Origin: Zunongwangia pacifica
GTDB lineage: Bacteria; Bacteroidota; Bacteroidia; Flavobacteriales; Flavobacteriaceae
DNA length: 53,464 bases
Assembly (NCBI RefSeq): GCF_023499215.1
Contig: NZ_JAKHSK010000035.1
Location: 1-53,464 of the forward strand
Direction: 5' to 3'
Shown here: positions 25,565-34,343 of the stretch, piece by piece
Position numbering within the stretch: position 1 is the stretch's first letter
How the letters are laid out: each line of letters starts with the position of its first letter
Notes under the pieces: generated by a model
What the model saw: the letters and a program-made list of their open reading frames with translations, nothing else
Database searches by the model: none
What the model was told of the DNA's origin: nothing
Position numbers and translations under genes: made by a program

Positions 25565-26956
25565 TTAGATATGGATCACTTCGTCGTAAGCAGCAGCAAC
25601 AGCTTCCATTACCGCTTCACTCATTGTTGGGTGAGGGTGAACTGCTTTTAATACTTCGTGTCCTGTAGTTTCTAGTTTTCTACCAAGAACAGCTTCCGCA
25701 ATCATATCGGTAACACCGGCACCAATCATGTGGCAGCCTAACCATTCACCGTATTTAGCATCGAAGATCACTTTTACGAATCCGTCTGATTTTCCGGCAG
25801 CTTTCGCTTTACCAGAAGCAGAGAATGGGAATTTACCCACTTTAATTTCGTAACCAGCTTCTTTAGCTTGCTTTTCAGTCATTCCTACCGATGCAATTTC
25901 AGGAGTAGCATAGGTACAACCAGGAATATTTCCATAGTCTAAAGGCTGTACATTCATTCCTTTAATTTTCTCAACACAAATAATTCCTTCCGCAGAAGCA
26001 ACGTGAGCAAGGGCTGGGCCATGAACCACATCACCAATAGCGTAAATTCCGTCTTTATTTGTTTTATAGAAATCGTCTACAACGATCTTATCTTTATCGG
26101 TTTTGATCCCTAATTCTTCAAGACCAATATTTTCGATATTTGTTTTAATACCAACTGCAGAAAGTACAATATCGGCTTCTAAAGTTTCTTCTCCTTTTTT
26201 TGTTTTTACTTTAGCTTTCACGCCTTCACCAGAAGTATCAACGCTTTCTACAGAAGAGTTGGTCATCACTTTAATTCCGGCTTTCTTAACGCTACGCTCA
26301 AATTGTTTAGATACATCCTCGTCTTCTAAAGGCACCAGGTTTGGTAAGAATTCTACAATAGTAACCTCGGTTCCCATTGAGTTATAAAAATGAGCAAACT
26401 CAACACCAATCGCACCACTACCCACAACGATCATTTTCTTTGGTTGCTTGTCTAAAGACATCGCCTCACGATATCCGATAACTTTTTTACCGTCTTGTTT
26501 TAGGTTAGGCAGTTCGCGAGAACGAGCCCCTGTAGCTACAATAATATGGTCAGCAGAATATTCTGTCTTTTTATCCTTAGCATCGGTAACTTCCACTTTT
26601 TTACCAGTCTTAAGTTTCCCGTAGCCATCGATAACATCGATTTTATTTTTTTTCATAAGGAACTGTACGCCCTTACTCATACCGTTAGCAACGTCACGAC
26701 TTCTTTTAATTACAGCACCAAAATCCTTATCTGGATTTTCCAGTTTTAAGCCGTAGTCTTCAGCATGTTTAAGATAGTCAAAAACCTCTGCACTTTTAAG
26801 CAGGGCTTTTGTAGGGATACATCCCCAGTTTAGACAAACACCACCCAGGTTTTCTTTTTCCACAATCGCCGTTTTAAAGCCTAATTGTGAAGCACGGATT
26901 GCCGTTACATAACCACCCGGGCCACTACCTAAAACAATGATATCGTATTTACTCAT
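25565..26956 (-). CDS. lpdA: dihydrolipoyl dehydrogenase
   Basis: This FAD flavoprotein is the E3 component that reoxidises lipoamide in 2-oxoacid dehydrogenase and glycine-cleavage complexes. The 463-residue chain shows the FAD motif LGSGPGGYVTAIRA (9-22), the redox disulfide C41/C46 in GGVCLNWGCIPTK, the NAD motif GSGAIGVEFAHF, a second FAD motif YAIGDVV and the C-terminal HPHPTMSE catalytic pair. It stands alone, with no E1/E2 genes nearby, so it may serve several complexes. A near-match -7 box with one extra T (TATTTTTTG) lies upstream. Confidence 0.95.
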   Translation of the reverse strand: MSKYDIIVLGSGPGGYVTAIRASQLGFKTAIVEKENLGGVCLNWGCIPTKALLKSAEVFDYLKHAEDYGLKLENPDKDFGAVIKRSRDVANGMSKGVQFLMKKNKIDVIDGYGKLKTGKKVEVTDAKDKKTEYSADHIIVATGARSRELPNLKQDGKKVIGYREAMSLDKQPKKMIVVGSGAIGVEFAHFYNSMGTEVTIVEFLPNLVPLEDEDVSKQFERSVKKAGIKVMTNSSVESVDTSGEGVKAKVKTKKGEETLEADIVLSAVGIKTNIENIGLEELGIKTDKDKIVVDDFYKTNKDGIYAIGDVVHGPALAHVASAEGIICVEKIKGMNVQPLDYGNIPGCTYATPEIASVGMTEKQAKEAGYEIKVGKFPFSASGKAKAAGKSDGFVKVIFDAKYGEWLGCHMIGAGVTDMIAEAVLGRKLETTGHEVLKAVHPHPTMSEAVMEAVAAAYDEVIHI

Positions 26957-27071
26957 ATTTAGATTTTTTTATACAAAAAATAGTTCCTGCGAATTTACGG
27001 AATAATCCCCTAACCGAAAAGTTTTGAAGTTGTAGGATTGGCTAAAAGTTTTTGGGATTTCTTCTGAAATA

Positions 27072-27105
27072 AAAAAGGCTTTACCTAAAAAGATAAAGCC
27101 GTTGA
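27072..27105 (-). terminator. terminator of the hydrolase-msrB operon
   Basis: GGCTTTA (27077-27083) pairs with TAAAGCC (27094-27100). On the minus strand the stem is followed by a T tract, ending the four-gene operon above it. Confidence 0.82.
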
Positions 27106-27125
27106 TTTTTAAAATATAAAGAAGC

Positions 27126-27680
27126 TTAATTAGCCATTTTTATATCTGAAGTTTTAAGATTCAATTCTCTCATTAGAGAGCCCAGGTTGTTTTCATTAAA
27201 GTTCGAAGATGAATAAATATCTCCGGGGATAATAGCAATTCTAAAAATTTGACCATCAGTAAACCCTGGATCTAAATTACTTAGATTGTAATTACCATCG
27301 ACAAAAATCTCAGCATCTACAAAGGTGTGGTTAAAAACATATTGAATAGTGCCTTCAGCAGTAAAGAAATTTTGAGGAAGTAAACTCCACTCATCTACAG
27401 GATCACCATTGTCTAATTCTCCTATAGCGTCTAAGCGATATACCAGTACAACATCGGTGTCGAATATCTCAAAGTTGGTAAAATTATCGAATGTAATTAA
27501 ACCTGTTGTCCAATAATTAGCATCAGCATCATAAATTAAATCACTTTCGACTTCAAAAATAGCGGGTATTGCTCCAAGTCCATCTTCTCCAGGAGGGCCT
27601 TGTGGTCCCGGTTCGCCATCATCAGAACAGGAAGTAAATAAAAATGTGGTTGCGAAAAGTAAGGTGAATATCTTTTTCAT
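27126..27680 (-). CDS. lipoprotein with a short collagen-like segment
   Basis: The 184-residue product has a lipoprotein signal (lipobox FTSC near residue 18). A short collagen-like Gly-X-Y run, GEPGPQGPPGEDG, follows at about 22-34, then a beta-rich domain of about 140 residues with no known motif. Similar small lipoproteins are widespread in flavobacteria with unknown roles. It is the last gene of a minus-strand operon, 22 bases after msrB, and is followed by a terminator. It has no redox motif, so names implying an enzyme would be wrong. Confidence 0.78.
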   Translation of the reverse strand: MKKIFTLLFATTFLFTSCSDDGEPGPQGPPGEDGLGAIPAIFEVESDLIYDADANYWTTGLITFDNFTNFEIFDTDVVLVYRLDAIGELDNGDPVDEWSLLPQNFFTAEGTIQYVFNHTFVDAEIFVDGNYNLSNLDPGFTDGQIFRIAIIPGDIYSSSNFNENNLGSLMRELNLKTSDIKMAN

Positions 27681-27702
27681 AGTGGTTAATATTTAAGGGT
27701 TT

Positions 27703-28098
27703 TTAATTGTTTTTAAAATCTATGCTGGCCGAGTTTACGCAATAGCGCTGCCCGGTTTCTGTTGGTCCATCATCAAACACATGGCCTAAGTGGCTTCCGC
27801 AGTTTGCACATAAAATCTCGGTTCTAATCATCCCAAAGGTACGATCCTGTACATATTCGATTTTGCCTTCAATCGCTTCATCAAAACTGGGCCATCCACA
27901 ACCGCTTTCAAATTTACTATCACTTTCAAACAGTTTTTCGTTGCAAGCGGCGCAGCGATATTCGCCATCTTCAAAATGTAAATTATACTTACCGGTATGC
28001 GGAGCTTCAGTTCCTTTTTTTCTTAAGACACGGTATTGCTCTTCAGATAGCTGTTCTTTCCATTCAGCTTCCGATTTTTCAACATTATATTTTTTCAT
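27703..28098 (-). CDS. msrB: peptide-methionine (R)-S-oxide reductase MsrB, cytoplasmic form
   Basis: MsrB repairs methionine-R-sulfoxide. The 131-residue protein has the zinc site CAACNE and CANCGSH, the FESGCGWPSF substrate motif, GHVFDDGP and the catalytic cysteine in RYCVNSASI. It lacks a signal peptide. It starts nine bases after the stop of a second, exported msrB, so both are made from one transcript. Confidence 0.94.
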   Translation of the reverse strand: MKKYNVEKSEAEWKEQLSEEQYRVLRKKGTEAPHTGKYNLHFEDGEYRCAACNEKLFESDSKFESGCGWPSFDEAIEGKIEYVQDRTFGMIRTEILCANCGSHLGHVFDDGPTETGQRYCVNSASIDFKNN

Positions 28099-28107
28099 TT
28101 GGGTTAA

Positions 28108-28596
28108 TTATTTTTTGGTTGGTATAAAATCCATAGCGACGCCGTTAATGCAGTGCCTTTTTCCAGTCGTTTCTCTTGGTCCATCGTCAAAAACATGACC
28201 TAAATGTCCACCACATTTTGCACAGTGAACTTCATCACGCTGGTAGCCTAGTTTAGAATCAGATCCAAAAGCAACGCCACCCTTTATGGCACGATCAAAA
28301 CTTGGCCAGCCGGTACCGCTATCAAATTTGTATTTATTCTCGTAAAGTTCATTTCCGCAGGCAGCACAAACAAAGGTGCCATTCCCTTTTACGTTTAATA
28401 ATTCGCTGGAAAAAGGACGTTCTGTTGCAGCTTTTCTAAGCACTTTAAATTCAGCAGCAGTCAGTTCTTTTTTCCACTCACTTTCCGTTTTAGAAACTTC
28501 AAACTTTTGTTTTGATTTGGGTTTTTCTTCCTGGGCATTTCCTTTGCAACTTACCAGAGTAAACACCGCGATGAATATAAAAAGTAACTTTCTCAT
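28108..28596 (-). CDS. msrB: peptide-methionine (R)-S-oxide reductase MsrB, lipoprotein form
   Basis: The 162-residue protein has a lipoprotein signal (MRKLLFIFIAVFTLVSC) and then a complete MsrB domain with zinc cysteines CAACGNE and CAKCGGH, FDSGTGWPSF, GHVFDDGP and catalytic Cys in RHCINGVAM. It should repair oxidised methionine in envelope proteins. The next gene is a cytoplasmic MsrB, so the operon covers both sides of the membrane. It starts 27 bases after the alpha/beta hydrolase gene. Confidence 0.93.
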   Translation of the reverse strand: MRKLLFIFIAVFTLVSCKGNAQEEKPKSKQKFEVSKTESEWKKELTAAEFKVLRKAATERPFSSELLNVKGNGTFVCAACGNELYENKYKFDSGTGWPSFDRAIKGGVAFGSDSKLGYQRDEVHCAKCGGHLGHVFDDGPRETTGKRHCINGVAMDFIPTKK

Positions 28597-28623
28597 TTGT
28601 TTTTATTTTGAAAGTTACAAAGA

Positions 28624-29493
28624 TTATGCCGTGATGAACGTTGTGATTTTGTTAATGACTTTTGGATCTCCCAGGATTCTGCGATGTCCCAGGCCTTCGG
28701 TTAAGTATAATTCGCTATCGGTAAGTTGTTTATCTATTTCTTCTGCGCATTTATAATCTACATCTACATCATTTTTATCGTGAATTACCAACGTAGGAAG
28801 GTGTACGCTTTGCGCTGAAATCGCGCCAGAATAGTTATCCATATCCTGTCCAAATTTTTCATCAAAATGTGCTTTCATCAAATAGGCTACTTCTTTATCC
28901 ATGTGCAGGTTTTGAACAAATTCCTGCGTGATGGCCGTAACGCTATTAGCCGTTCCAATAATGACAGCTTTTTCTGGAGATACTCCTTCTTTAATCGCTT
29001 TTAGTGTAGACATGCCACCCAAGGAATGTCCAATGATCGAATGAAACGGACCGTACTTTTTGTTTAAAAAATGAATAGCTTCTATAAAGTGAGGCATCAT
29101 GCTCATTTTTCCTGGCGCTTTACCGTGAGCAGGAGCATCAAAGCTTATCGTACTAAAGCCTTTTTTTAGCAAGGCATCGGCTATTTTAGAAAGTTGCGTG
29201 CCACGGCCACTCCAACCATGGACCAGTAACACTTTTTTGCCGCCATTACCATATTCATAAACAATAATTTGCTTTTTGCTTTTGGGCAAAATCAGCGGTG
29301 TTTGTTTGGTATTTTGATCCATAGCCTTTTCCCGCTTTGGAAGTTTATACTTTAATGGAGTAAGAAATAATTTGCCAGCAAATCTACTGGCCAGGTAAGG
29401 AGACACCCAGTTTAAGAATTTACCGGTGTATAAAATATACCAGGGGAGCAGTAATTGCTGAATTGGGGTCTTATCTTTATGTTTTTTTGCCAT
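28624..29493 (-). CDS. alpha/beta hydrolase
   Basis: The 289-residue protein has an alpha/beta-hydrolase domain from about residue 75: oxyanion region VHGWSGRG, nucleophile Ser in IIGHSLGGMS, a likely Asp in VIHDKNDVDV and the catalytic His in GLGHRRILGD. The N-terminal 70 residues (LLPWYILYTGKFLNWVSPYLASRFAGKLF) are hydrophobic and basic and may associate with the membrane. The substrate is unknown. It leads an operon with two msrB genes and a lipoprotein gene. Confidence 0.88.
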   Translation of the reverse strand: MAKKHKDKTPIQQLLLPWYILYTGKFLNWVSPYLASRFAGKLFLTPLKYKLPKREKAMDQNTKQTPLILPKSKKQIIVYEYGNGGKKVLLVHGWSGRGTQLSKIADALLKKGFSTISFDAPAHGKAPGKMSMMPHFIEAIHFLNKKYGPFHSIIGHSLGGMSTLKAIKEGVSPEKAVIIGTANSVTAITQEFVQNLHMDKEVAYLMKAHFDEKFGQDMDNYSGAISAQSVHLPTLVIHDKNDVDVDYKCAEEIDKQLTDSELYLTEGLGHRRILGDPKVINKITTFITA

Positions 29494-29639
29494 TCTTATA
29501 TAAATAATTGATATCCAGATCTTAAGATTCTAAAATTTTGGAATCCTTTTTGAAAGCTGAAAAATTGTTAAATCCTACTTAAACAAAACTTTAAAGCGAT
29601 GTGGCTTTTGTAATTTTAACAAAACTAATCTAATTAACT

Positions 29640-30464
29640 ATGAAAGTAAAGAAGTGGATATTAGTTCTTTTTGTGGCTACCTTAACAGTAGTCGCCTGTA
29701 AAGTAAATCCTTTCACAGGACAAAAGAATTTAAATTTTGTAAGTAATGACCAATTGTTCCCGGCTTCATTTCAACAATATCAGTCATTTTTGGATAGTAG
29801 TAAAGTAGTGACCGGTACTGCTGAATCCAGAATGGTAAAAAGAGTAGGGGATAGAATTAAAACCGCAGCCGAGCGTTATTTAAATGCGAATGGTTATCAG
29901 GGATTTTTGGATGATTTTAGATTTGAATATAATCTGGTAAAGGACGATCAGGTAAACGCATTTGCCATGCCGGGTGGTAAAACCGTGGTGTATACGGGTA
30001 TCTTACCAATCACTCAGGATGAAACCGGTCTCGCGGTCGTAATGGGACACGAGGTAGCACATGCCTTGGCCGATCATGGAGCACAACGAATGAGTGCCGC
30101 TCAACTACAACAATTGGGTGCCGTTGCAGGAACGGTAGCATTAAGCGGTAAAAGTCAGCAAACACAGCAGATTTTTGCCCAGGCTTATGGACTTGGATCT
30201 CAGGTAGGAGTGATGTTACCTTTTAGTAGGAGTCACGAGTCTGAAGCTGATAGAATAGGTTTAACTTTAATGGCCATTGCGGGTTATAACCCAGACGAGG
30301 CAGCCGATCTTTGGAGAAGAATGCAACAAAACAGTGGAGGGGCATCTACACCAGAATTTTTAAGCACACACCCATCAAATCAAACCAGAATAAATAATCT
30401 TGAAGCCTGGGCTCCTGAAGCAAAAGCTGAAGCCCGAAAATACGGAGTGACAAGTTTTCAATAA
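29640..30464 (+). CDS. M48 family metallopeptidase, lipoprotein
   Basis: The 274-residue protein has a lipoprotein signal with C20 (TLTVVAC), so it is anchored in the envelope facing the periplasm. The zinc motif HEVAH lies at 137-141 and the third ligand in SHESEADRIGL (about 199-209). NPFTGQKNLNFVS after the signal is a conserved family feature. It resembles the Loi/BepA-like periplasmic peptidases that degrade misfolded outer-membrane proteins. It lacks the TPR domain of BepA, so it is nearer the Loi type. Confidence 0.9.
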   Translation: MKVKKWILVLFVATLTVVACKVNPFTGQKNLNFVSNDQLFPASFQQYQSFLDSSKVVTGTAESRMVKRVGDRIKTAAERYLNANGYQGFLDDFRFEYNLVKDDQVNAFAMPGGKTVVYTGILPITQDETGLAVVMGHEVAHALADHGAQRMSAAQLQQLGAVAGTVALSGKSQQTQQIFAQAYGLGSQVGVMLPFSRSHESEADRIGLTLMAIAGYNPDEAADLWRRMQQNSGGASTPEFLSTHPSNQTRINNLEAWAPEAKAEARKYGVTSFQ

Positions 30465-30485
30465 TATTTACAAATAAATAAATTG

Positions 30486-30520
30486 AAAAAGCTGCACTAT
30501 CTGGTGTAGCTTTTTTATTT
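30486..30520 (+). terminator. terminator of the M48 peptidase gene
   Basis: AAAAAGCTGCAC (30486-30497) pairs with GTGTAGCTTTTT (30504-30515) with one wobble, then a T run. The transporter gene begins eight bases later. Confidence 0.82.
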
Positions 30521-30527
30521 TTAGTCC

Positions 30528-31847
30528 ATGAAAAATCTTCCAAAAGGTAGTAAAAAGCTACTTAACGCATGGGCATTTTACGACTGGGCAAACTCGGTGT
30601 ACAGTCTGGTTATTTCTTCTGCCATATTTCCTATTTTTTATGGGGCACTTACTATTATAAAAGATGCTGAAGGGAATATCATTAATGATAAGGTTCCTTT
30701 TTTAGGATTTGATTTAAATAATGATACTGTAATTTCTTATGTAACCGCGGCAGCTTTTCTGGTAGTCTCTATACTTAGTCCGTTTTTGTCCGGGATTGCC
30801 GATTATGTAGGGAACAAAAAGAATTTCCTGAAATTTTTCTGTTATCTAGGTGCTTTATCCTGTATAGGTCTTTTTTGGTTTAATCTTGAATTTTTGTGGT
30901 TTGGCTTACTTTGTTATTTTCTGGCATTGATAGGTTTCTGGTCCAGTCTGGTGTTTTATAATAGTTATCTGCCAGATATTGCTTTCCCAGAGCAACAGGA
31001 TAAAATAAGCGCAAAAGGTTTTTCGCTAGGCTATATTGGTAGCGTTATCTTGCTTTTGCTTTGTTTATTGATGATCCTTAAATACGAAATGTTTGGTTTT
31101 GAAGATGAAGGATTGCCAACCCGACTTTCTTTTGTGCTAACGGGAGTATGGTGGATTGGTTTTAGTCAGTACACGTATTACTATTTGCCAAAAGGAACCA
31201 AAAAAGCAAAACTGACTAAAAATGTAATGTTTAATGGCTTTAAAGAACTTCGGAAAATATGGAGTTCTTTAAATCATAATCGCCAGCTTAAAAGGTATCT
31301 TGGAGCCTTCTTTGTCTATAGTATGGCGGTACAAACCATTATGCTTATCGCTACTTATTTTGGGATTAAAGAATTAGATTGGGGCGAACAGGATGCTACA
31401 ACAGGATTAATTGTAAGCATTTTGCTTATCCAGTTAGTAGCCGTTCTGGGAGCAACATTAACGTCGAGAATAGCCGCTAAAATTGGTAATATTAAGACCC
31501 TAATTTTTATAAATATCATATGGGCATTAATTTGCGTATATGCTTATTTTATAACCACTCCTAATCAATTTTATGTAGCGGCTGCCAGTGTAGGTTTGGT
31601 GATGGGGGGGATCCAGTCACTTTCACGGTCTACTTATTCTAAAATGTTGCCCGAAAATGCTATCGATACCGCCAGTTACTTCAGTTTTTATGATGTTTCA
31701 GAGAAAATTGGAATTGTTATCGGAATGATGATACACGGTGCAGTTGCTAACTATACCGGAAGTAGCCGAAATTCGATATTATTTCTGGTCATTTTTTTTA
31801 TCGGCGGAATTATTTTATTGGTCAGAGTACCGAAAATTAGAAATTAG
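30528..31847 (+). CDS. MFS transporter, UMF1/Atg22-like family
   Basis: The 439-residue integral membrane protein has about 12 hydrophobic segments. The N-terminus (LLNAWAFYDWANSVYSLVISSAIFPIFY) is diagnostic of the UMF1 (Atg22-like) branch of the major facilitator superfamily, as is SLSRSTYSKMLPEN in the C-terminal half. Yeast Atg22 exports amino acids from the vacuole; bacterial substrates are not known. A terminator just upstream suggests it needs its own promoter, which I could not identify. Confidence 0.86.
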   Translation: MKNLPKGSKKLLNAWAFYDWANSVYSLVISSAIFPIFYGALTIIKDAEGNIINDKVPFLGFDLNNDTVISYVTAAAFLVVSILSPFLSGIADYVGNKKNFLKFFCYLGALSCIGLFWFNLEFLWFGLLCYFLALIGFWSSLVFYNSYLPDIAFPEQQDKISAKGFSLGYIGSVILLLLCLLMILKYEMFGFEDEGLPTRLSFVLTGVWWIGFSQYTYYYLPKGTKKAKLTKNVMFNGFKELRKIWSSLNHNRQLKRYLGAFFVYSMAVQTIMLIATYFGIKELDWGEQDATTGLIVSILLIQLVAVLGATLTSRIAAKIGNIKTLIFINIIWALICVYAYFITTPNQFYVAAASVGLVMGGIQSLSRSTYSKMLPENAIDTASYFSFYDVSEKIGIVIGMMIHGAVANYTGSSRNSILFLVIFFIGGIILLVRVPKIRN

Positions 31848-31848
31848 A

Positions 31849-32162
31849 GATTAGATCGCTGCGCTTTGAGAATATAGAATATAGAATATAGAAAAAGAGA
31901 GAAGAGACTAGAGAAGTAAGATGTAAGAAACAGGAAGCAAGATAAAATTTTTGATGCTGAATTGTTGTCATTTCTCCATTCCGCTACGCCCTAGTCGAAA
32001 TTCCGACTTTTCATGTAGGGTGAGCCATCTCGACCCTGCCTCGCCGGCAGGTAGGCGAAGTGGAGAGATTTTTTTGAGTTATAAGTAGAAATTAGACCGC
32101 TACGCTTTTAGAGAATAGACTATAGACTATAGAAACAAGATGCAGGAGTCACGAAGCAAGAT
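31849..32162. repeat. duplicated A-rich block around an imperfect palindrome
   Basis: Two similar A-rich blocks (31849-31943 and 32088-32162) share the order AGA(T/C)CGCT(G/A)CGCTTT, repeated ATAGA units, and end in GAAGCAAGAT. Between them, TCTCCA at 31973-31978 pairs with TGGAGA at 32061-32066. Related GC-rich inner segments (CCGCTACGCC against GTAGGCGAAG, AGGGT against ACCCT) make an imperfect hairpin of about 95 bases. There is no coding potential. The region has the look of expanding intergenic repeat DNA rather than a gene. Confidence 0.65.
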
Positions 32163-32280
32163 TTAGTACGGTTGAATATTCATCACTAATTTATGTTTTA
32201 CTCCGCCCCTTTATAATTCAATATCCTTCATTTTACGTAAAATAAAAGCCAGCGATGTCAGATCAAATAATTAGTTTTAA

Positions 32281-32357
32281 ATTCCTAATTCCTAATTCCT
32301 AATTCCTAATTCCTAATTCCTAATTCCTAATTCCTGATTCCTGATTCCTGATTCCTG
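32281..32357. repeat. heptanucleotide tandem repeat array
   Basis: Eleven uninterrupted copies of a 7-base unit lie here: seven of ATTCCTA followed by four of ATTCCTG. The point change runs through a block, which suggests slippage spread a variant. It lies outside any gene, about 100 bases past the 3' end of the head-GIN gene and 430 past the transporter. Units of 7 would shift frame if transcribed and translated, but no frame is open across it. Confidence 0.95.
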
Positions 32358-32380
32358 TTCACCCTAAACAATTCCATTCA

Positions 32381-32411
32381 TAAAAAAATCCCTTCTGTAA
32401 GGGAGAAGGGA
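32381..32411 (-). terminator. terminator of the sigma-factor operon
   Basis: TCCCTTCT (32389-32396) pairs with AGAAGGGA (32404-32411). On the minus strand the stem is followed by seven T residues. It lies 45 bases after the stop of the last gene of the operon. Confidence 0.82.
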
Positions 32412-32455
32412 CTTCGCATTCAAAAAAATTAAACAATAATTATCAATATCGGGAA

Positions 32456-33193
32456 TTAGTGTTTTGAAATATCTCCAGATCCTGAAGTTTTAAAGTTTTC
32501 TTTGCTGGGATTACCTTTATATTCAATGTCTCCAGAGCCTGCAACTCGTGCTTCAAGCTCTTCTTCAGCATAAACCATCACATCGCCAGAACCAGAAACC
32601 TGTGCACTTACTTTTTTTGCTCTAAGTTTAAAAGCATCAAAATCCCCAGATCCTGTTACACCGCAATCCAGGCTGTTTGCGTTTCCTTCTAATATGATAT
32701 CGCCACTTCCGGTAATATTTCCTTTAATATCATCAGCTTCGATTTCTAGTTTTAAATCGCCACTTCCGGTTACCGATAAAGAAAAATCTCGTGCGGTGAT
32801 TTTATCCTCAGTCCAAATATCACCACTTCCAGTAATATAAGCTCCTTCTAAATCTTCAAAAGGAACGGTTATTTTTATCATATTGTTTTTAGACGGACTA
32901 ATGTTTACGCCTTTTTCTACTGAAATTTTTAAAGTTCCGTTTTTTACTTCCGTAGTAATATATTCCTGAAGATTGCTTTCGGCATTGATAGTTAGGTTTC
33001 CTTCAGTTCCCTTAACTAAAGCCACATCCATAAAACCTACAAGGCTTACCTTATCGTAATCTGAGGTTTTTCGGCTTTTGCTCACCATATCGCCGTTTCC
33101 TTTAATACTTTTATTGCTGCTCCACCATTGCGCGTTTGCTGAGGTGATGCTTATACAAAAGATAACTGCTGCTACTAAAATTGATTTTTTCAT
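32456..33193 (-). CDS. head-GIN (DUF2807) domain secreted protein
   Basis: The 245-residue protein has a signal peptide (cleavage near TSANA, residue 21) and then a beta-solenoid built from repeats with the turn motif SGSGD or TGSGD. Seven copies occur at intervals of about 16-23 residues up to the C-terminus (GSGDISKH). This is the head-GIN/DUF2807 fold, common in Bacteroidota exported proteins next to sigma factors; the biochemical role is unknown. The NITGSGD-type turns suggest a regular helix with a Gly/Ser/Asp face. It is the last gene of the sigma operon. Confidence 0.86.
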   Translation of the reverse strand: MKKSILVAAVIFCISITSANAQWWSSNKSIKGNGDMVSKSRKTSDYDKVSLVGFMDVALVKGTEGNLTINAESNLQEYITTEVKNGTLKISVEKGVNISPSKNNMIKITVPFEDLEGAYITGSGDIWTEDKITARDFSLSVTGSGDLKLEIEADDIKGNITGSGDIILEGNANSLDCGVTGSGDFDAFKLRAKKVSAQVSGSGDVMVYAEEELEARVAGSGDIEYKGNPSKENFKTSGSGDISKH

Positions 33194-33251
33194 GATGTGA
33201 TTGATTAATGGTTATGCCAGATGGCTATTTTATTTTTGAAATTCTGTAATT

Positions 33252-34343
33252 TTAATATTCTTTTTGAAAGCTTACACTACCGTAGCTTGTGGTAATATTT
33301 ATTGAATTCTGACTATTTTGTTTGCCATAATACCCTGAAATCTCCTTACTGGTATTGCGATCATGCCTTTTTTGAACTTCCAGATCGTCTGTACCTTTTA
33401 TGCTTCCGTAAGAGGTCTGCACGTTAAAAGTAAAATCCATTTCAGCATCAAAACCTAATTTGATCCCCGCATAATCGGTATTGATGCTCACACTTTTTAC
33501 CCCGTCGATCAATTTTTCAATAGAAATTGAGCCGTAATCCTGATTTAAGTTAAGGGAAGAGAATACCCGTCCAATCTTAGTGCTTAGATAATCACCATCG
33601 GCTTCGAGGTCTTTTACTTTGTCTACTCTAAAACTACCATAATCACAATTGTATCGAAGGCTTTCTACTTTTTCAACTTTCGAGTCGGTATAATCAGCAC
33701 TAATTACTAAATCTTCAGCTTCTTCAATGGTAAATTCAGAATAATCGGCATCAATTTCCGCAGAAGAAATAAATCCAAAGTGAGAATTACGGGTATAATC
33801 GAAGTTTAGAATATTTCTGGAACCTCTTAATTCGCCAATATCAATTTTTCCATAATCACAAGAAATGTCCGTATTTCCCTGTACTTTATCGATATAAATA
33901 GCGCCATAGTCATTATCGATTACCATATCATGATTTACCGGGGCTTTCACCACATAGTTAATCTCCATGCTAACATTGTTACCGCTGCTAAATAAACCGC
34001 TCCACCAGGATCTTTCTTCTTTCTGATATCTTGTTCTGGCACTTATTCGATTCCCGCTTTGCTGAAAATCTACAGAAATATCATCTAATTTTTTCTGAAC
34101 TTTTTCTGGATCTTCACCATTTGTTTTTATAAAAACCTGAATTACAATTCGGTTTTCGTCCCAGGTAGAAATATCTACATTTCCGTAGTTATTATTAATA
34201 TCCAAAACCCCTCTTTGCGATACTTTAAATTCTTTCTTTATCGTTTTTTCTTTGGTATGCCTGCCATCAAAATCGCCGTTGGCAAAACCTATTGCCGGTA
34301 CTAATAGCGCACAGCACAAAAGCTTATATAATGTTAGTTTCAT
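33252..34343 (-). CDS. exported beta-solenoid protein with DY(G/S/T) repeats (DUF4097-like)
   Basis: The 363-residue protein has a signal peptide (cleavage near GFANG, residue 23). From about residue 135 to the end it is built of about eleven repeats of around 20 residues, each carrying a DYG, DYS, DYT or SYG turn: NDYGAIYID, CDYGKIDIG, DADYSEFTI, NQDYGSISI, TSYGSVSF. This indicates a right-handed beta-helix like DUF4097 or adhesin-like proteins. Its start overlaps the upstream putative anti-sigma gene by 20 bases. The role is unknown; with the GIN protein downstream it may be an envelope component whose amount is set by the sigma factor. Confidence 0.8.
   Translation of the reverse strand: MKLTLYKLLCCALLVPAIGFANGDFDGRHTKEKTIKKEFKVSQRGVLDINNNYGNVDISTWDENRIVIQVFIKTNGEDPEKVQKKLDDISVDFQQSGNRISARTRYQKEERSWWSGLFSSGNNVSMEINYVVKAPVNHDMVIDNDYGAIYIDKVQGNTDISCDYGKIDIGELRGSRNILNFDYTRNSHFGFISSAEIDADYSEFTIEEAEDLVISADYTDSKVEKVESLRYNCDYGSFRVDKVKDLEADGDYLSTKIGRVFSSLNLNQDYGSISIEKLIDGVKSVSINTDYAGIKLGFDAEMDFTFNVQTSYGSIKGTDDLEVQKRHDRNTSKEISGYYGKQNSQNSINITTSYGSVSFQKEY

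Noticed and set aside
27126-27680. Naming the lipoprotein a dihydrolipoamide dehydrogenase because of its nearness to lpdA
   Set aside because: It has no flavin or disulfide motif, and it has a lipoprotein signal and a collagen-like run; it is also in a different operon.
32281-32357. CRISPR-like array
   Set aside because: The unit is only seven bases with no spacers between copies and no cas genes nearby; it is a simple tandem repeat.
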